Shown here piece by piece: positions 37,851-48,112 of a stretch of 64,000 bases of DNA. The notes under the pieces were generated by a model. It saw only the letters and a list, made by a program, of their open reading frames with translations. It had not been told where the DNA came from and ran no database searches. Source of the DNA: Candidatus Colwellia aromaticivorans (lineage in GTDB: Bacteria > Pseudomonadota > Gammaproteobacteria > Enterobacterales > Alteromonadaceae); NCBI RefSeq assembly GCF_003333305.1, contig NZ_QOLD01000028.1, forward strand, positions 62,001 to 126,000. The letters are read 5' to 3'. Within the stretch, counting starts at the first letter, position 1. Each line of letters opens with the position of its first letter. The translations under genes and the position numbers were made by a program.

Positions 37851-38114
37851 ATGCAAACGATTAACTCAAATAAGAAAAATACGTTAAGTTGGTTATGGTT
37901 GATGGCTTTAACGGTTATTTCTACCTTCATTGGTTTAGTTATTAACAATAAAGCTTTGTTTATTGCCAGTGTTTTATTTATTGTCTTTTTAAAAGGACAG
38001 CAAATTATTGATATTTTTATGGAGCTTGCACATGCTCCTAAGTTGTGGCGACGTTTATTACTGGGCTATGTCACGCTGCTCCCAATCATAATTGGTTTTA
38101 TTTATATACTTTAA
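37851..38114 (+). CDS. NorF-like small membrane protein (COX4-type)
   Basis: The 87-residue protein has three membrane segments and 'FLKGQQIIDIFMELAHAPKLWRRLLLGY', a pattern seen in NorF and prokaryotic cytochrome-c-oxidase subunit IV. It starts 5 nt after norE. NorF works with NorE in Paracoccus-type nor clusters. Assignment rests on size, segments and location directly after norE. Confidence 0.75.
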   Translation: MQTINSNKKNTLSWLWLMALTVISTFIGLVINNKALFIASVLFIVFLKGQQIIDIFMELAHAPKLWRRLLLGYVTLLPIIIGFIYIL

Positions 38115-38147
38115 TCATCTCTTTATAACAGTAACAGGTAATTGAGC

Positions 38148-38495
38148 ATGAAATCTAATCAACAAAATAAACCTGCTATTATTTATCAATCACTTTACCT
38201 TTCAAATTTACTATTAGTTCCCATTGTTAGTTTTATACTTCTTGTTTTTTATTTATATCAAGATAAACCACTGTCTAATTTCAGCAAAATTCATTTAATT
38301 AGGAGCATTCAAATTTCAGCTTTAGCTGGGTTATTTTTAGGGGTAGCACCTATTTTTTATATTATTTATTCTAAAGAATATGATGCGTCAGTGATGATCA
38401 CCATTTTTTATTTTGTTACTTTACATACGGGCTTTGTTTTAATAGGAATGCTTAACTTAACTCGTGCAATGTCGAGAAAATTACCATTATTTTAA
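38148..38495 (+). CDS. Unknown membrane protein in the nor accessory cluster
   Basis: This 115-residue protein is not recognised. It has four predicted membrane segments: about residues 17-36 ('LYLSNLLLVPIVSFILLVFY'), 51-72, 78-97 and 92-108. There are no cysteines and two or three conserved-looking histidines ('KIHLIRSIQIS', 'YFVTLHTGFVL'). An ACAGGTAA Shine-Dalgarno lies upstream. It stands 33 bp after the norF-like gene in the same direction, so a role in NO reductase assembly is possible but not shown. Confidence 0.8.
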   Translation: MKSNQQNKPAIIYQSLYLSNLLLVPIVSFILLVFYLYQDKPLSNFSKIHLIRSIQISALAGLFLGVAPIFYIIYSKEYDASVMITIFYFVTLHTGFVLIGMLNLTRAMSRKLPLF

Positions 38496-38691
38496 CCTGA
38501 GTAATTTTACGCATTGACCATTCACGGTAATTAGAGAAAGTATGTTACCGAATCAATTGAAAGTTATTAAACCGTGGCTGATTTCTTATTCCGTATAATG
38601 ACTCATTTATCTACTTATCGTTGTCAGTCATGTTGTAAAATTGAGTAAATCTTAAATTTTCTACACTAATCTATTAAATATTATAATGATG

Positions 38692-38705
38692 TTGACACAA
38701 ATCAC
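38692..38705. promoter_or_regulatory. FNR/NnrR/DNR-type box upstream of norD
   Basis: TTGACACAAATCAC matches TTGAT-N4-ATCAA at 8 of 10 fixed positions. With the box at -41.5 the -10 would be about 38727-38732, which reads TACACT, and transcription would start near 38740, 26 nt before norD. It suggests that norD has its own oxygen- or NO-controlled promoter, separate from norQ. Confidence 0.5.
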
Positions 38706-38765
38706 ATAACCACACCTTGTATTTGATACACTATCGGTATTGTTTATTAGTTGAATGGTTTGGTT

Positions 38766-40613
38766 ATGGAAGAGTGGGTTGGTGGCCTGTGGCATAAATA
38801 CATTACGCGTAAGGCTAACCCTGAGTTTGATAATGCTCGTGTATCCTTTGATGAAGTTCATAAATCAGTTGGTATGATTTTTAGAGCTTTAGGTGGTGAT
38901 GCGATAAAGCGTGTTGAAGCCGCTACAGGGCGAGAGTATTTAAGTCGTAAAAGTTTATTACAAAAAATTTCTGGTGACACCCAACTTATTAGCCTTGCTT
39001 GGCAAGATGAAGAAAGTTTACGTTTACCTGAATCACTTGCTATTTTTGAAGAAAAATCACTCAATTATGATCTGTATATTTGGTTAGCGGTGTTAGCTGC
39101 TCATCATGGCGGGTGTTTTACTCACTGGGCACAAGATAACCAAGCATTGGTGATTAATGTTTTGGAAAAATTTCCAGCACTGCGTAGTCGTTATCAACGA
39201 TTAGCCAACGCTTTCGTTGCCAGTAGACCCGCCATAGATAGCCTTCCTCAATCAGAAAAAGAAATGGAACAAGCGATTGTTAATGCCATTTTAAAGCCTG
39301 GCTCTGTAATTGAATTTCCACTGGTAAACTTTGCGCCTAAACCTGTGTATTTATGGTTATATCCATCGTCGAGTGCTGATGATCTAATAATGCCAGAATA
39401 TCAAGAGGTTGAAGAAGAAAAAGAGTCTGAAGATCAAGAGAGTAAATCGGTCAAAAAAGCAAAAACAAGTCGTAAAAAAGCTGAGCGTACCGATGCGCCA
39501 GATGAAAAAGAAGGTATGATGATTTTTCGATTGGAAAGCTTGTTTTCTTGGAGTGAATTCTCCAAGTTAGATCGAGGTTGTGATGATAGCGACGACGATG
39601 AAGATAATTCTAAAACAGTAGACGATCTTGATAAAATTACCCTAGCAAAAGAGCAAGAACAGCAAAAAAGTGCTCAAATAAAAATTGACCTTGATTTGCC
39701 ATCTGCCTCAGAAGATGACATTCCATTAGGTGAGGGGCTTAAACTACCTGAATGGGATTATAAAAAACAAACCTTAGTCGCAGATCGCTGTTTATTACAA
39801 CCTATGTTGCCCAAAGGTGCTAGTGCAAAAAACCTCCCCATAAGGTTACAAAAATTAGCTAAAACAATTCAAGCACAATTTGAACAACTTCGCAGTGTTC
39901 GATATTGGTTAAAGGCAGAGCCACAAGGTGAAGAGTTAGATTTAAGCGCATGGTTAGACTTTCATGTGGAAAGTAAAATTTCGCCAACGCCTCAAAGGGG
40001 ATTATATAAATCGTTTAGGGGAAATAATCGCGATTTATCTTGTTTACTGTTAGCTGATTTATCAATGTCTACCGATGCACATCTTAATGACAACAGTAGA
40101 GTTATTGATGTTGTGCAAGACAGCATGTTACTTTTTGGTGAAGCGCTACAGTCGGTTGGTGATAGTTTTGCTATGTATGGTTTTTCATCAGTAAAACGCC
40201 ATCATGTCCGCTTTACGATGTTGAAAAACTTTAATGAACGTTATAATGATGAAATACGAGGTCGCATTCAAGCAATTAAACCTGGATTTTATACACGTAT
40301 GGGTGCTGCTATTCGTCAAGCAACCAAGGTAATTAACGAACAAAAAAGTAGTGAAAAATTATTGCTTATCATCACTGATGGTAAGCCTAATGATATTGAT
40401 CATTATGAAGGTCGGTTTGGTATAGAAGATACTCATCAGGCAATAAATGAAGCTAAAAAGTTAGGTATAAAGCCTTTTTGTATAACCATTGATACAGATG
40501 CGCAAGATTATTTACCTTATTTATTTGGCAGTGATGGTTTTACGGTAATTCTTAGGCCAGAACAACTTCCGATGCGATTACCACAACTTTACCATCAACT
40601 AACTACCCAATAG
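38766..40613 (+). CDS. norD: NorD, von Willebrand factor A protein for nitric oxide reductase
   Basis: The 615-residue protein begins 'MEEWVGGLWHKYIT', the usual NorD start, and ends with a VWA domain (about 425-610) with the MIDAS 'LADLSMSTDAHLN' and 'LLIITDGKPNDID'. A charged acidic linker (Glu/Asp-rich, about 215-325) lies in the middle. NorD partners NorQ in activating cytochrome-c NO reductase. The ATG at 38766 was chosen over an in-frame TTG at 38751. A separate FNR-type box lies upstream. Confidence 0.93.
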   Translation: MEEWVGGLWHKYITRKANPEFDNARVSFDEVHKSVGMIFRALGGDAIKRVEAATGREYLSRKSLLQKISGDTQLISLAWQDEESLRLPESLAIFEEKSLNYDLYIWLAVLAAHHGGCFTHWAQDNQALVINVLEKFPALRSRYQRLANAFVASRPAIDSLPQSEKEMEQAIVNAILKPGSVIEFPLVNFAPKPVYLWLYPSSSADDLIMPEYQEVEEEKESEDQESKSVKKAKTSRKKAERTDAPDEKEGMMIFRLESLFSWSEFSKLDRGCDDSDDDEDNSKTVDDLDKITLAKEQEQQKSAQIKIDLDLPSASEDDIPLGEGLKLPEWDYKKQTLVADRCLLQPMLPKGASAKNLPIRLQKLAKTIQAQFEQLRSVRYWLKAEPQGEELDLSAWLDFHVESKISPTPQRGLYKSFRGNNRDLSCLLLADLSMSTDAHLNDNSRVIDVVQDSMLLFGEALQSVGDSFAMYGFSSVKRHHVRFTMLKNFNERYNDEIRGRIQAIKPGFYTRMGAAIRQATKVINEQKSSEKLLLIITDGKPNDIDHYEGRFGIEDTHQAINEAKKLGIKPFCITIDTDAQDYLPYLFGSDGFTVILRPEQLPMRLPQLYHQLTTQ

Positions 40614-40623
40614 AGATTTTATA

Positions 40624-40818
40624 ATGAGTCAAAACAGTAAAAAGTGTCTTTATTGTGAAGTTGAAAATGATATTAACAATGAAAATTGCAGTCATTGTGG
40701 TATGGCGCTACCAACGAAGCATCCCCATGACAAAAAAACCAAAATTAGTTTTTTTGTTAAAGCCTTTTGGGGAATAGTGATATTTTGTGTAATTATGGTG
40801 TTTTATTTGCCAAGGTAA
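40624..40818 (+). CDS. Small zinc-ribbon membrane protein (DnrP-like)
   Basis: This 64-residue protein has a zinc ribbon ('CLYCEVENDINNENCSHCGMAL': two CxxC pairs) and one C-terminal membrane segment ('FFVKAFWGIVIFCVIMVFYL'). Similar small proteins are annotated DnrP in pseudomonads and lie beside denitrification genes. It starts 10 nt after norD and is probably co-transcribed. The function is unknown. Confidence 0.78.
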   Translation: MSQNSKKCLYCEVENDINNENCSHCGMALPTKHPHDKKTKISFFVKAFWGIVIFCVIMVFYLPR

Positions 40819-40857
40819 ACTCATTTTTTAAGCCGTTAAACTGGTGAGAAAAAGTGC

Positions 40858-41724
40858 CTATGATAAATGCGCTACGAGGTAATCTACCAATAACCTAATT
40901 TTGGGTGAAAGATGACGGTTTTGTGGGTAAATGGCCCAAATTCCTTCATCAGGTACTTTATAATTGTCCAATATTGTGATCAAGTTACCCTTTTTGAGCT
41001 GATCTTTGATGTAGTAATCAGGCAACTGAACTATGCCCAATCCTTTTAATGCCGCATCAACTAAGCCAAAACCACTGTTGTATCGTAACCTTCCCGCAAC
41101 TCGGATATTTTTTTCTTTCCCAGCGTCGTTAAAATGCCAATAATCTCGTGTACCTAACAGACAGCTGTGTTTGTCAAGCTCAGACAACGAGTGAGGTAAC
41201 CCATATTTATCTATATAGGCAGGCGATGCGCAAACATAATTTGTTCGCTCAGCCAACTTTTTTGCCATCATAGAGGAGTCACTTAATTTACCTAAACGAA
41301 TAGCTAAATCAAAGCTTTCATCAACTAAATCTAGTTGTTGATTACTTAAATAAGCAGTAACTTCAATATCTTTATATTGCATCATAAAGTTATTTATCAG
41401 CGGCAAAATTTGTTGTTCGCCATAGGTAATAGGTGCCGTTAGCTTAATTTTTCCCTGAGGTTTTGATTGTAAATTAGTAACAGCTCTTTGTGCAGCATCT
41501 AAGCCATCAAGTACACCACGACAGTGTTGATAAAAAACGCGCCCCTCTTCAGTTAGTGATACCTTGCGAGTAGTGCGATAGAAAAGTTTAATATTAAGGC
41601 GCTGTTCTAATGCACTAACCTGACGACTAACCTGAGCGGTTGATATAGCCAGTTTATTTGATGCTTGCGTAAAGCTCTCTGTTTCTGCGACATTAACAAA
41701 CTCACTAATACCTTCCCATTGCAT
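40858..41724 (-). CDS. LysR-family transcriptional regulator
   Basis: This 288-residue LysR protein has the N-terminal winged helix ('FVNVAETESFTQASNKLAISTAQVSRQVSALEQRL') and a C-terminal effector domain. The ATG at 41724 fits the family and is preceded by AGGTAAC; the frame extends to 41757. It is divergent from frmA with 162 bp between, so it may control frmA-fghA. The effector is unknown; formaldehyde or a glutathione adduct is plausible from context. Confidence 0.9.
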   Translation of the reverse strand: MQWEGISEFVNVAETESFTQASNKLAISTAQVSRQVSALEQRLNIKLFYRTTRKVSLTEEGRVFYQHCRGVLDGLDAAQRAVTNLQSKPQGKIKLTAPITYGEQQILPLINNFMMQYKDIEVTAYLSNQQLDLVDESFDLAIRLGKLSDSSMMAKKLAERTNYVCASPAYIDKYGLPHSLSELDKHSCLLGTRDYWHFNDAGKEKNIRVAGRLRYNSGFGLVDAALKGLGIVQLPDYYIKDQLKKGNLITILDNYKVPDEGIWAIYPQNRHLSPKIRLLVDYLVAHLS

Positions 41725-41868
41725 TATTGTTACCTGTGTGTAAAAGTTATTTACCAAACCGTTATATTATCATTTTTTAGGAAATAGATATAATACTCCT
41801 TATAACGACAAATACGATATGACAAAGTAAAGTCATCTAGAGCTTGAGAAAATGACTTAGGCCTATAA

Positions 41869-43017
<1,149 letters not shown>

Positions 43018-43075
43018 AAACTATTTTACAGCCTCACTGAGTGATAATAAGTGAGGGTGTTGTTAAGGCATTAAT

Positions 43076-43915
43076 ATGACAATTGAAAATTTAAGTGTTA
43101 ATAAAAGTTTTGGCGGTTGGCACAAACAATATAGCCATTACGCTAAAACAGTAAACTGCGATATGCGGTTTGCTATCTACTTACCGCCGCAGACATCAAA
43201 TGGTAAAAAAATTCCAGTTTTGTACTGGCTTTCTGGCCTAACCTGCACTGATGAAAACTTTATGCAAAAAGCAGGAGCGTTACGCATTGCTGCAGAATTA
43301 GGAATAGCGATCGTTACGCCTGATACTAGCCCTCGTGGTAGTGATGTAGCTGATGATGAAGCTTATGATTTAGGGCAAGGTGCAGGGTTTTACGTCAATG
43401 CGACGCAAGCACCGTGGAATCGTCATTATCAAATGTATGATTATGTGGTTAACGAGTTACCTGAGCTCATTGAAGCAAACTTTCCTGTTTCAGATGAACG
43501 TTCAATTGCTGGACATTCTATGGGCGGGCATGGCGCATTAACAATTGCCATGCTAAATCCTGAACGGTATAGGTCAATGTCAGCATTTAGTCCTATCAGC
43601 AACCCGATGAATTGTCCTTGGGGGCAAAAAGCGTTTACGGCTTATCTAGGTAAAGATAAAACCAATTGGGTTAAGCATGATGCTAGTGAGCTAATAAAAC
43701 AGGCAACACATTTTGTGCCGGGTAAAGTTGATCAAGGTATCGCTGATGACTTTTTGAGTGAACAACTAAAACCTGAAATGCTAACAGCCGCGGCCAAAAC
43801 AAATAACTATCCTTTGGAGTTAAACCTTCATGAAGGTTATGATCATAGTTACTATTTTATCGCCAGCTTTATTGAAGACCATTTACGCTTTCATGCGGAT
43901 CACTTGAGCAAATAA
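43076..43915 (+). CDS. fghA: S-formylglutathione hydrolase
   Basis: The 279-residue esterase-D-type hydrolase converts S-formylglutathione to formate and glutathione. It has 'YWLSGLTCTDENFMQKAGA', the nucleophile elbow 'AGHSMGGHGALTIA', and the C-terminal 'GYDHSYYFIASFIEDHLRFH' with the catalytic histidine. It follows frmA and completes glutathione-dependent formaldehyde oxidation. Confidence 0.95.
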   Translation: MTIENLSVNKSFGGWHKQYSHYAKTVNCDMRFAIYLPPQTSNGKKIPVLYWLSGLTCTDENFMQKAGALRIAAELGIAIVTPDTSPRGSDVADDEAYDLGQGAGFYVNATQAPWNRHYQMYDYVVNELPELIEANFPVSDERSIAGHSMGGHGALTIAMLNPERYRSMSAFSPISNPMNCPWGQKAFTAYLGKDKTNWVKHDASELIKQATHFVPGKVDQGIADDFLSEQLKPEMLTAAAKTNNYPLELNLHEGYDHSYYFIASFIEDHLRFHADHLSK

Positions 43916-44005
43916 ATAACTTATTGCTATCTAGTGAAACTTCATCATTATTCAAATAATTGAAATGGTATGTTTGGTAAAAGGCTTTTATTTGGATGAT
44001 GAAAT

Positions 44006-44260
44006 TTAATCTATTTCTATCACTAAATGCGAAGTAGGGTAAGCACAACAGGTTAGAATTTCATTGTCACCTACATAAGCTAGAGGGTATTGCTTATATT
44101 CAACAGTCCCTTCTTTTAATGAGCAACGACAAGCACCACAAAACCCATCTCGACAATGAAAGTGTGACTCTATATTTTCTCTTTCTAAGGCATTAAGTAT
44201 CGTTTTATCTTCTTCGAGGAACGATATTTCACGATCCTCGATAGTAATACTAAAAGACAT
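44006..44260 (-). CDS. yfaE: 2Fe-2S ferredoxin YfaE, diferric-tyrosyl radical maintenance
   Basis: This 84-residue plant-type ferredoxin has cluster cysteines in 'CRDGFCGACRCSL' and 'LTCCAYP'. YfaE in E. coli keeps the NrdB radical cofactor active. It lies 5 nt downstream of nrdB on the same strand, which supports the role. Confidence 0.93.
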   Translation of the reverse strand: MSFSITIEDREISFLEEDKTILNALERENIESHFHCRDGFCGACRCSLKEGTVEYKQYPLAYVGDNEILTCCAYPTSHLVIEID

Positions 44261-44265
44261 AAAAG

Positions 44266-45396
44266 TTATAAATCGAAATCGTCAAAATCATCAGCATCTA
44301 CAGTTGAATCAACCTGACCAACTAAATAGCTTGATATTTCAGTCTCTTGTGGAGCAACCTGAACATTATCACTGACTAAATAGGCATTCATCCATGGTAA
44401 CGGGTTACTTTTAATATCAAAAGGAGCATCAAAACCAATAGCAGTTAAGCGTTGATTTGAAATATATTCAATGTATTGATTTAAAATTTCAGCATTTAAA
44501 CCAATCATAGAGCCATCTTTAAATAAGTATTGTGCCCATTCTTTTTCTTGTTCAACCACATCAAGGAAAATTTGCAAGCCTTCTTTACGCATACTTGCAC
44601 TGATTTCTTTCATTTCAGGATCGTCTTTACCACTCATCCAATTATTTAAAATATGTTGAGTGCCTGTTAGGTGTAACGCTTCATCACGTGCTATTAATTT
44701 AATTATCTTAGCGTTGCCCTCAAGGAGTTCTCGCTCAGCAAAAGCAAAAGAACAAGCAAAGCTAACATAAAACCGAATAGCTTCAAGGGCATTTACTGAA
44801 CAAACGGCAAGGTATAAACGTTCTTTTAATTTGCGGGTGCTAACTTCAATACTGCGGCCTTCAACTTCATATGTACCATCACCTTGTGACTGTAATAATT
44901 GCGTTGTTAAAATCACATCATCAAAATATTTAGCGATGCTAGTCGCACGTTTTAAAATGGCAGGGTTAACAATTATATCGTCAAATACTTCGCCAGGATT
45001 GGTGAACAGGTTACGTAAAATATGGGTGTAAGAGCGAGAGTGAATGGTTTCACTAAATGCCCATGTCTCTACCCATGTTTCTACTTCTGGTAAAGAGACT
45101 AACGGTAATAAAACAGCATTAACAGAGCGAGCTGCCATTGAATCTAATAGCGTTTGGTACTTTAAGTTAGAAATGAAAATATGTTTTTCTGAATCGGTTA
45201 AAGTTTGCCAATCTGCTCTGTCTTTTGATACATCTACTTCTTCAGGACGCCAAAAGAATGATAATTGTTTTTCAATTAATTTCTCAAAAGCCATATAGCG
45301 TTGTTGATCATAGCGAGATACATTGACGCTATTACCTAAGAACATTGGTTCTAATAAAGCATTATTTGGAACTTGGTTAAACGTGGTGTACGTCAT
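44266..45396 (-). CDS. nrdB: Ribonucleotide reductase class Ia, beta subunit
   Basis: NrdB holds the di-iron tyrosyl radical. The 376-residue sequence has iron-ligand regions '[17 protein letters not shown]' and '[14 protein letters not shown]', and the C-terminal 'DDFDDFDL', the peptide that docks on NrdA. Its upstream gene is nrdA, with a 282-bp gap that holds a terminator-like hairpin and a repeat. This gap is unusual, as nrdA and nrdB are often closer. Confidence 0.96.
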   Translation of the reverse strand: MTYTTFNQVPNNALLEPMFLGNSVNVSRYDQQRYMAFEKLIEKQLSFFWRPEEVDVSKDRADWQTLTDSEKHIFISNLKYQTLLDSMAARSVNAVLLPLVSLPEVETWVETWAFSETIHSRSYTHILRNLFTNPGEVFDDIIVNPAILKRATSIAKYFDDVILTTQLLQSQGDGTYEVEGRSIEVSTRKLKERLYLAVCSVNALEAIRFYVSFACSFAFAERELLEGNAKIIKLIARDEALHLTGTQHILNNWMSGKDDPEMKEISASMRKEGLQIFLDVVEQEKEWAQYLFKDGSMIGLNAEILNQYIEYISNQRLTAIGFDAPFDIKSNPLPWMNAYLVSDNVQVAPQETEISSYLVGQVDSTVDADDFDDFDL

Positions 45397-45445
45397 TATT
45401 TTTGTATTCCTTAAAGTATCACCGCTATAGTTTGAGCAGGGTGAT

Positions 45446-45471
45446 AAAAAGCCTAGACATATCTAGGCTCA
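45446..45471 (-). terminator. Terminator-like hairpin between nrdA and nrdB
   Basis: On the minus strand GCCTAGA and TCTAGGC pair around a 4-nt loop and are followed by a T-run (TTTTTATC). It would end or reduce transcripts coming from nrdA before nrdB. Confidence 0.75.
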
Positions 45472-45513
45472 TTTTATTACGTATTATTGTTGGTGTTTTT
45501 GTTGCGTATAGTT

Positions 45514-45675
45514 ATACCAATCTCACTAACTATGTGGTCATTTCTACTTGTTAAAACGACCAACTACTTCGTTATTTATTTAATAATTAGAACAACTAGT
45601 TATTAAAATAAATGCCTTGTATTTGACCGTTTTTTCTCCGCATAAAATAGATCACCTAATTAATGAAACTGGTAT
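45514..45675. repeat. 162-bp interspersed element with ATACCA inverted ends, nrdA-nrdB gap
   Basis: ATACCAATCTCACTAACTA at the left and, inverted, ATACCAGTTTCATTAATTA at the right form terminal repeats that match those of the element at 21929. Its right end lies only 3 bp from the nrdA stop codon. Confidence 0.7.
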
Positions 45676-45678
45676 TAG

Positions 45679-47949
45679 CTAAATTTTACATGCGCCGCCG
45701 GCACAGTCATCATCTTCCACTTCAACGTCATCACTAGCGCCATCACGGGTGTTATGATAATACATGGTTTTAATACCAAGCTTATAGGCGGTTAAAATAT
45801 CTTTTAGTATTTGTTTTATAGGCACTTTGCCACCAACAAATTTAGATGGATCATAGTTAGTATTAGCTGAAATTGTTTGATCAATGAATTTTTGCATAAT
45901 ACCTACTAGCTCTAAATACCCCTCATTACTAGGAATATTCCATAGTAATTCGTAGTTTTGCTTAAGCTTTTTATATTCAGGTACTACTTGCTTTAAAACA
46001 CCGTCTTTACTTGCTTTTATACTAATTAAACCCCTTGGTGGTTCTATTCCGTTTGTGGCATTAGATATTTGCGATGAGGTTTCTGATGGCATTAAGGCCG
46101 ATACCGTTGAATTTCTTACACCAAACTCTTTTATGCTAGCACGTAATGATTCCCAATCTAAATGTAAAGGCTCACCAGTAAGATCATCAATCGTTTTTTT
46201 GTAGGTATCAATTGGTAAGATACCTTGCGATAAACGTGTTTCATTAAATTTAGGACAAGCTCCTTGCTCTTTTGCAAGCAAGTTGGTAGCTTTCAATAAA
46301 TAATATTGGATAGCTTCAAAGGTTCTATGGGTTAAATTGTTAGCACTACCATTTGAGTAGTACAAACCATTTTTCGCTAAATAATAGGCGTAATTAATGA
46401 CACCTATACCTAATGTTCTACGCGCTAAACTCGCATTTTTAGCAGCAGGAATAGGGTAGTCTTGGTAATCAAGTAAACTATCAAGCGCGCGCACAGCTAG
46501 ATCAGCTAAACCTTCTAATTCATCTAGAGACTCTATTGTACCTAAATTGAAAGCAGACAATGTACATAGTGCAATTTCACCATTTTCATCATTTACATCT
46601 TTCATTGGCTTAGTTGGGAGTGCAATCTCTAAACACAAATTACTTTGACGAATAGGGGCTTTACTCGGGTCAAATGGGCTATGCGTATTACAGTGGTCAA
46701 CATTTTGTAAATAAATACGGCCTGTACTTGAACGCTCTTGAGCAAATAATGTAAATAATTCAATTGCTTTAATACGTTTTTTACGAATTGATTCATCATT
46801 TTCGTATTGAACATAAAGTTGTTCGAATTTTTCTTGATCTTCAAAAAATGCATCGTAAAGTCCTGGAACATCACTTGGGCTAAATAAGGTGATATATCCA
46901 CCTTTTATTAAGCGCTGGTACATTACTTTATTAAATTGTACACCGTAATCTAAATGACGAACGCGGTTTTCTTCAACGCCTCGGTTGTTTTTCAATACAA
47001 GTAGACTTTCTACTTCTAAATGCCAAAGTGGATAGAATAACGTGGCAGCACCACCTCGAACACCACCTTGAGAACAGCTTTTAACCGCCGTTTGAAAATG
47101 TTTATAAAAAGGAATACAGCCAGTATGAAAAGCTTCGCCGTTACGAATAGTACTACCTAAAGCACGAATACGACCAGCGTTCACGCCGATGCCAGCGCGC
47201 TGTGATACATATTTAACAATGGCACTAGAAGCAGCATTAATTGAGTCTAATGAATCATCACACTCAATCAATACACAGGAAGAGAATTGACGTGTTGGTG
47301 TACGAACACCGGCCATTATTGGCGTTGGTAGTGATAATTTAAACGTTGAAATAGCGTTATAAAAGCCTTCAACATAACCTAATCGAGTTTCTTTAGGGTA
47401 TTTAGCAAATAAACACGCAGCAACTAAAATATATAAGAACTGTGCGCTTTCATAAATTTCTCCGTTCACACGGTTTTGAACAAGATATTTGCCTTCAAGT
47501 TGTTTTATCGCAGCATAACTAAAATTTAGATCACGGGTATGATCTAAAAATAATGACATATGTTCAAAATCACTTTCATCATAGTCAGTTAACAGGTGTT
47601 GATCATATTTACCAGCTTCAACTAATTTAACAACATGATCATAAAGTTTAGGTGGTTCAAATTGACCATAGGCTTTTTTACGTAGATGAAATACCGCAAG
47701 CCTAGCGGATAAATATTGATAGTCAGGTGTTTCTTCTGAAATTAAATCAGCCGCCGCCTTGATAATGGTTTCATGAATATCTTCAGTTTTAATACCATCA
47801 TAAAACTGAATATGTGATTTAAGTTCAACTTGAGAGACAGAAACGTCTTCTAGACCAGCTGCAGCCCAAGCAATAACACGGTGAATTTTTTCTAAATCGA
47901 TGGATTCTTTTTCGCCATTACGCTTGGTAACAAAAAGATTATTATTCAT
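45679..47949 (-). CDS. nrdA: Ribonucleotide reductase class Ia, alpha subunit
   Basis: The 756-residue catalytic subunit has an N-terminal ATP-cone ('VTKRNGEKESIDLEKIHRVIAWAA' in pieces), the active-site cysteine in 'QSNLCLEIALP', the glycyl-site loops 'SSCVLIECDDSLDSI', and the C-terminal redox pair 'CAGGACKI'. It is a class Ia NrdA by length and by NrdB pairing. It is followed on the same strand by nrdB and yfaE. A 14-bp palindrome lies 66 nt upstream of its start. Confidence 0.97.
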   Translation of the reverse strand: MNNNLFVTKRNGEKESIDLEKIHRVIAWAAAGLEDVSVSQVELKSHIQFYDGIKTEDIHETIIKAAADLISEETPDYQYLSARLAVFHLRKKAYGQFEPPKLYDHVVKLVEAGKYDQHLLTDYDESDFEHMSLFLDHTRDLNFSYAAIKQLEGKYLVQNRVNGEIYESAQFLYILVAACLFAKYPKETRLGYVEGFYNAISTFKLSLPTPIMAGVRTPTRQFSSCVLIECDDSLDSINAASSAIVKYVSQRAGIGVNAGRIRALGSTIRNGEAFHTGCIPFYKHFQTAVKSCSQGGVRGGAATLFYPLWHLEVESLLVLKNNRGVEENRVRHLDYGVQFNKVMYQRLIKGGYITLFSPSDVPGLYDAFFEDQEKFEQLYVQYENDESIRKKRIKAIELFTLFAQERSSTGRIYLQNVDHCNTHSPFDPSKAPIRQSNLCLEIALPTKPMKDVNDENGEIALCTLSAFNLGTIESLDELEGLADLAVRALDSLLDYQDYPIPAAKNASLARRTLGIGVINYAYYLAKNGLYYSNGSANNLTHRTFEAIQYYLLKATNLLAKEQGACPKFNETRLSQGILPIDTYKKTIDDLTGEPLHLDWESLRASIKEFGVRNSTVSALMPSETSSQISNATNGIEPPRGLISIKASKDGVLKQVVPEYKKLKQNYELLWNIPSNEGYLELVGIMQKFIDQTISANTNYDPSKFVGGKVPIKQILKDILTAYKLGIKTMYYHNTRDGASDDVEVEDDDCAGGACKI

Positions 47950-48014
47950 GAAAGACCTGTGATGTAAATAGTTACTTATTTTTTAGTTTGCTTTTTCAGT
48001 ACAGATAAGTGATA

Positions 48015-48028
48015 TCAGTTATAACTGA
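48015..48028. promoter_or_regulatory. 14-bp palindrome upstream of nrdA
   Basis: TCAGTTATAACTGA is a perfect palindrome 66 nt before the nrdA start. It may be an operator. It does not match the NrdR box well and the binder is unknown. Confidence 0.35.
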
Positions 48029-48112
48029 AAATGCTCCTTGTTTTATTATTGTTTCCCTGAAGACGTATTAAAAGTCATACGCACAACATCTAGGGTTTTT
48101 TATAAAGCCAAG

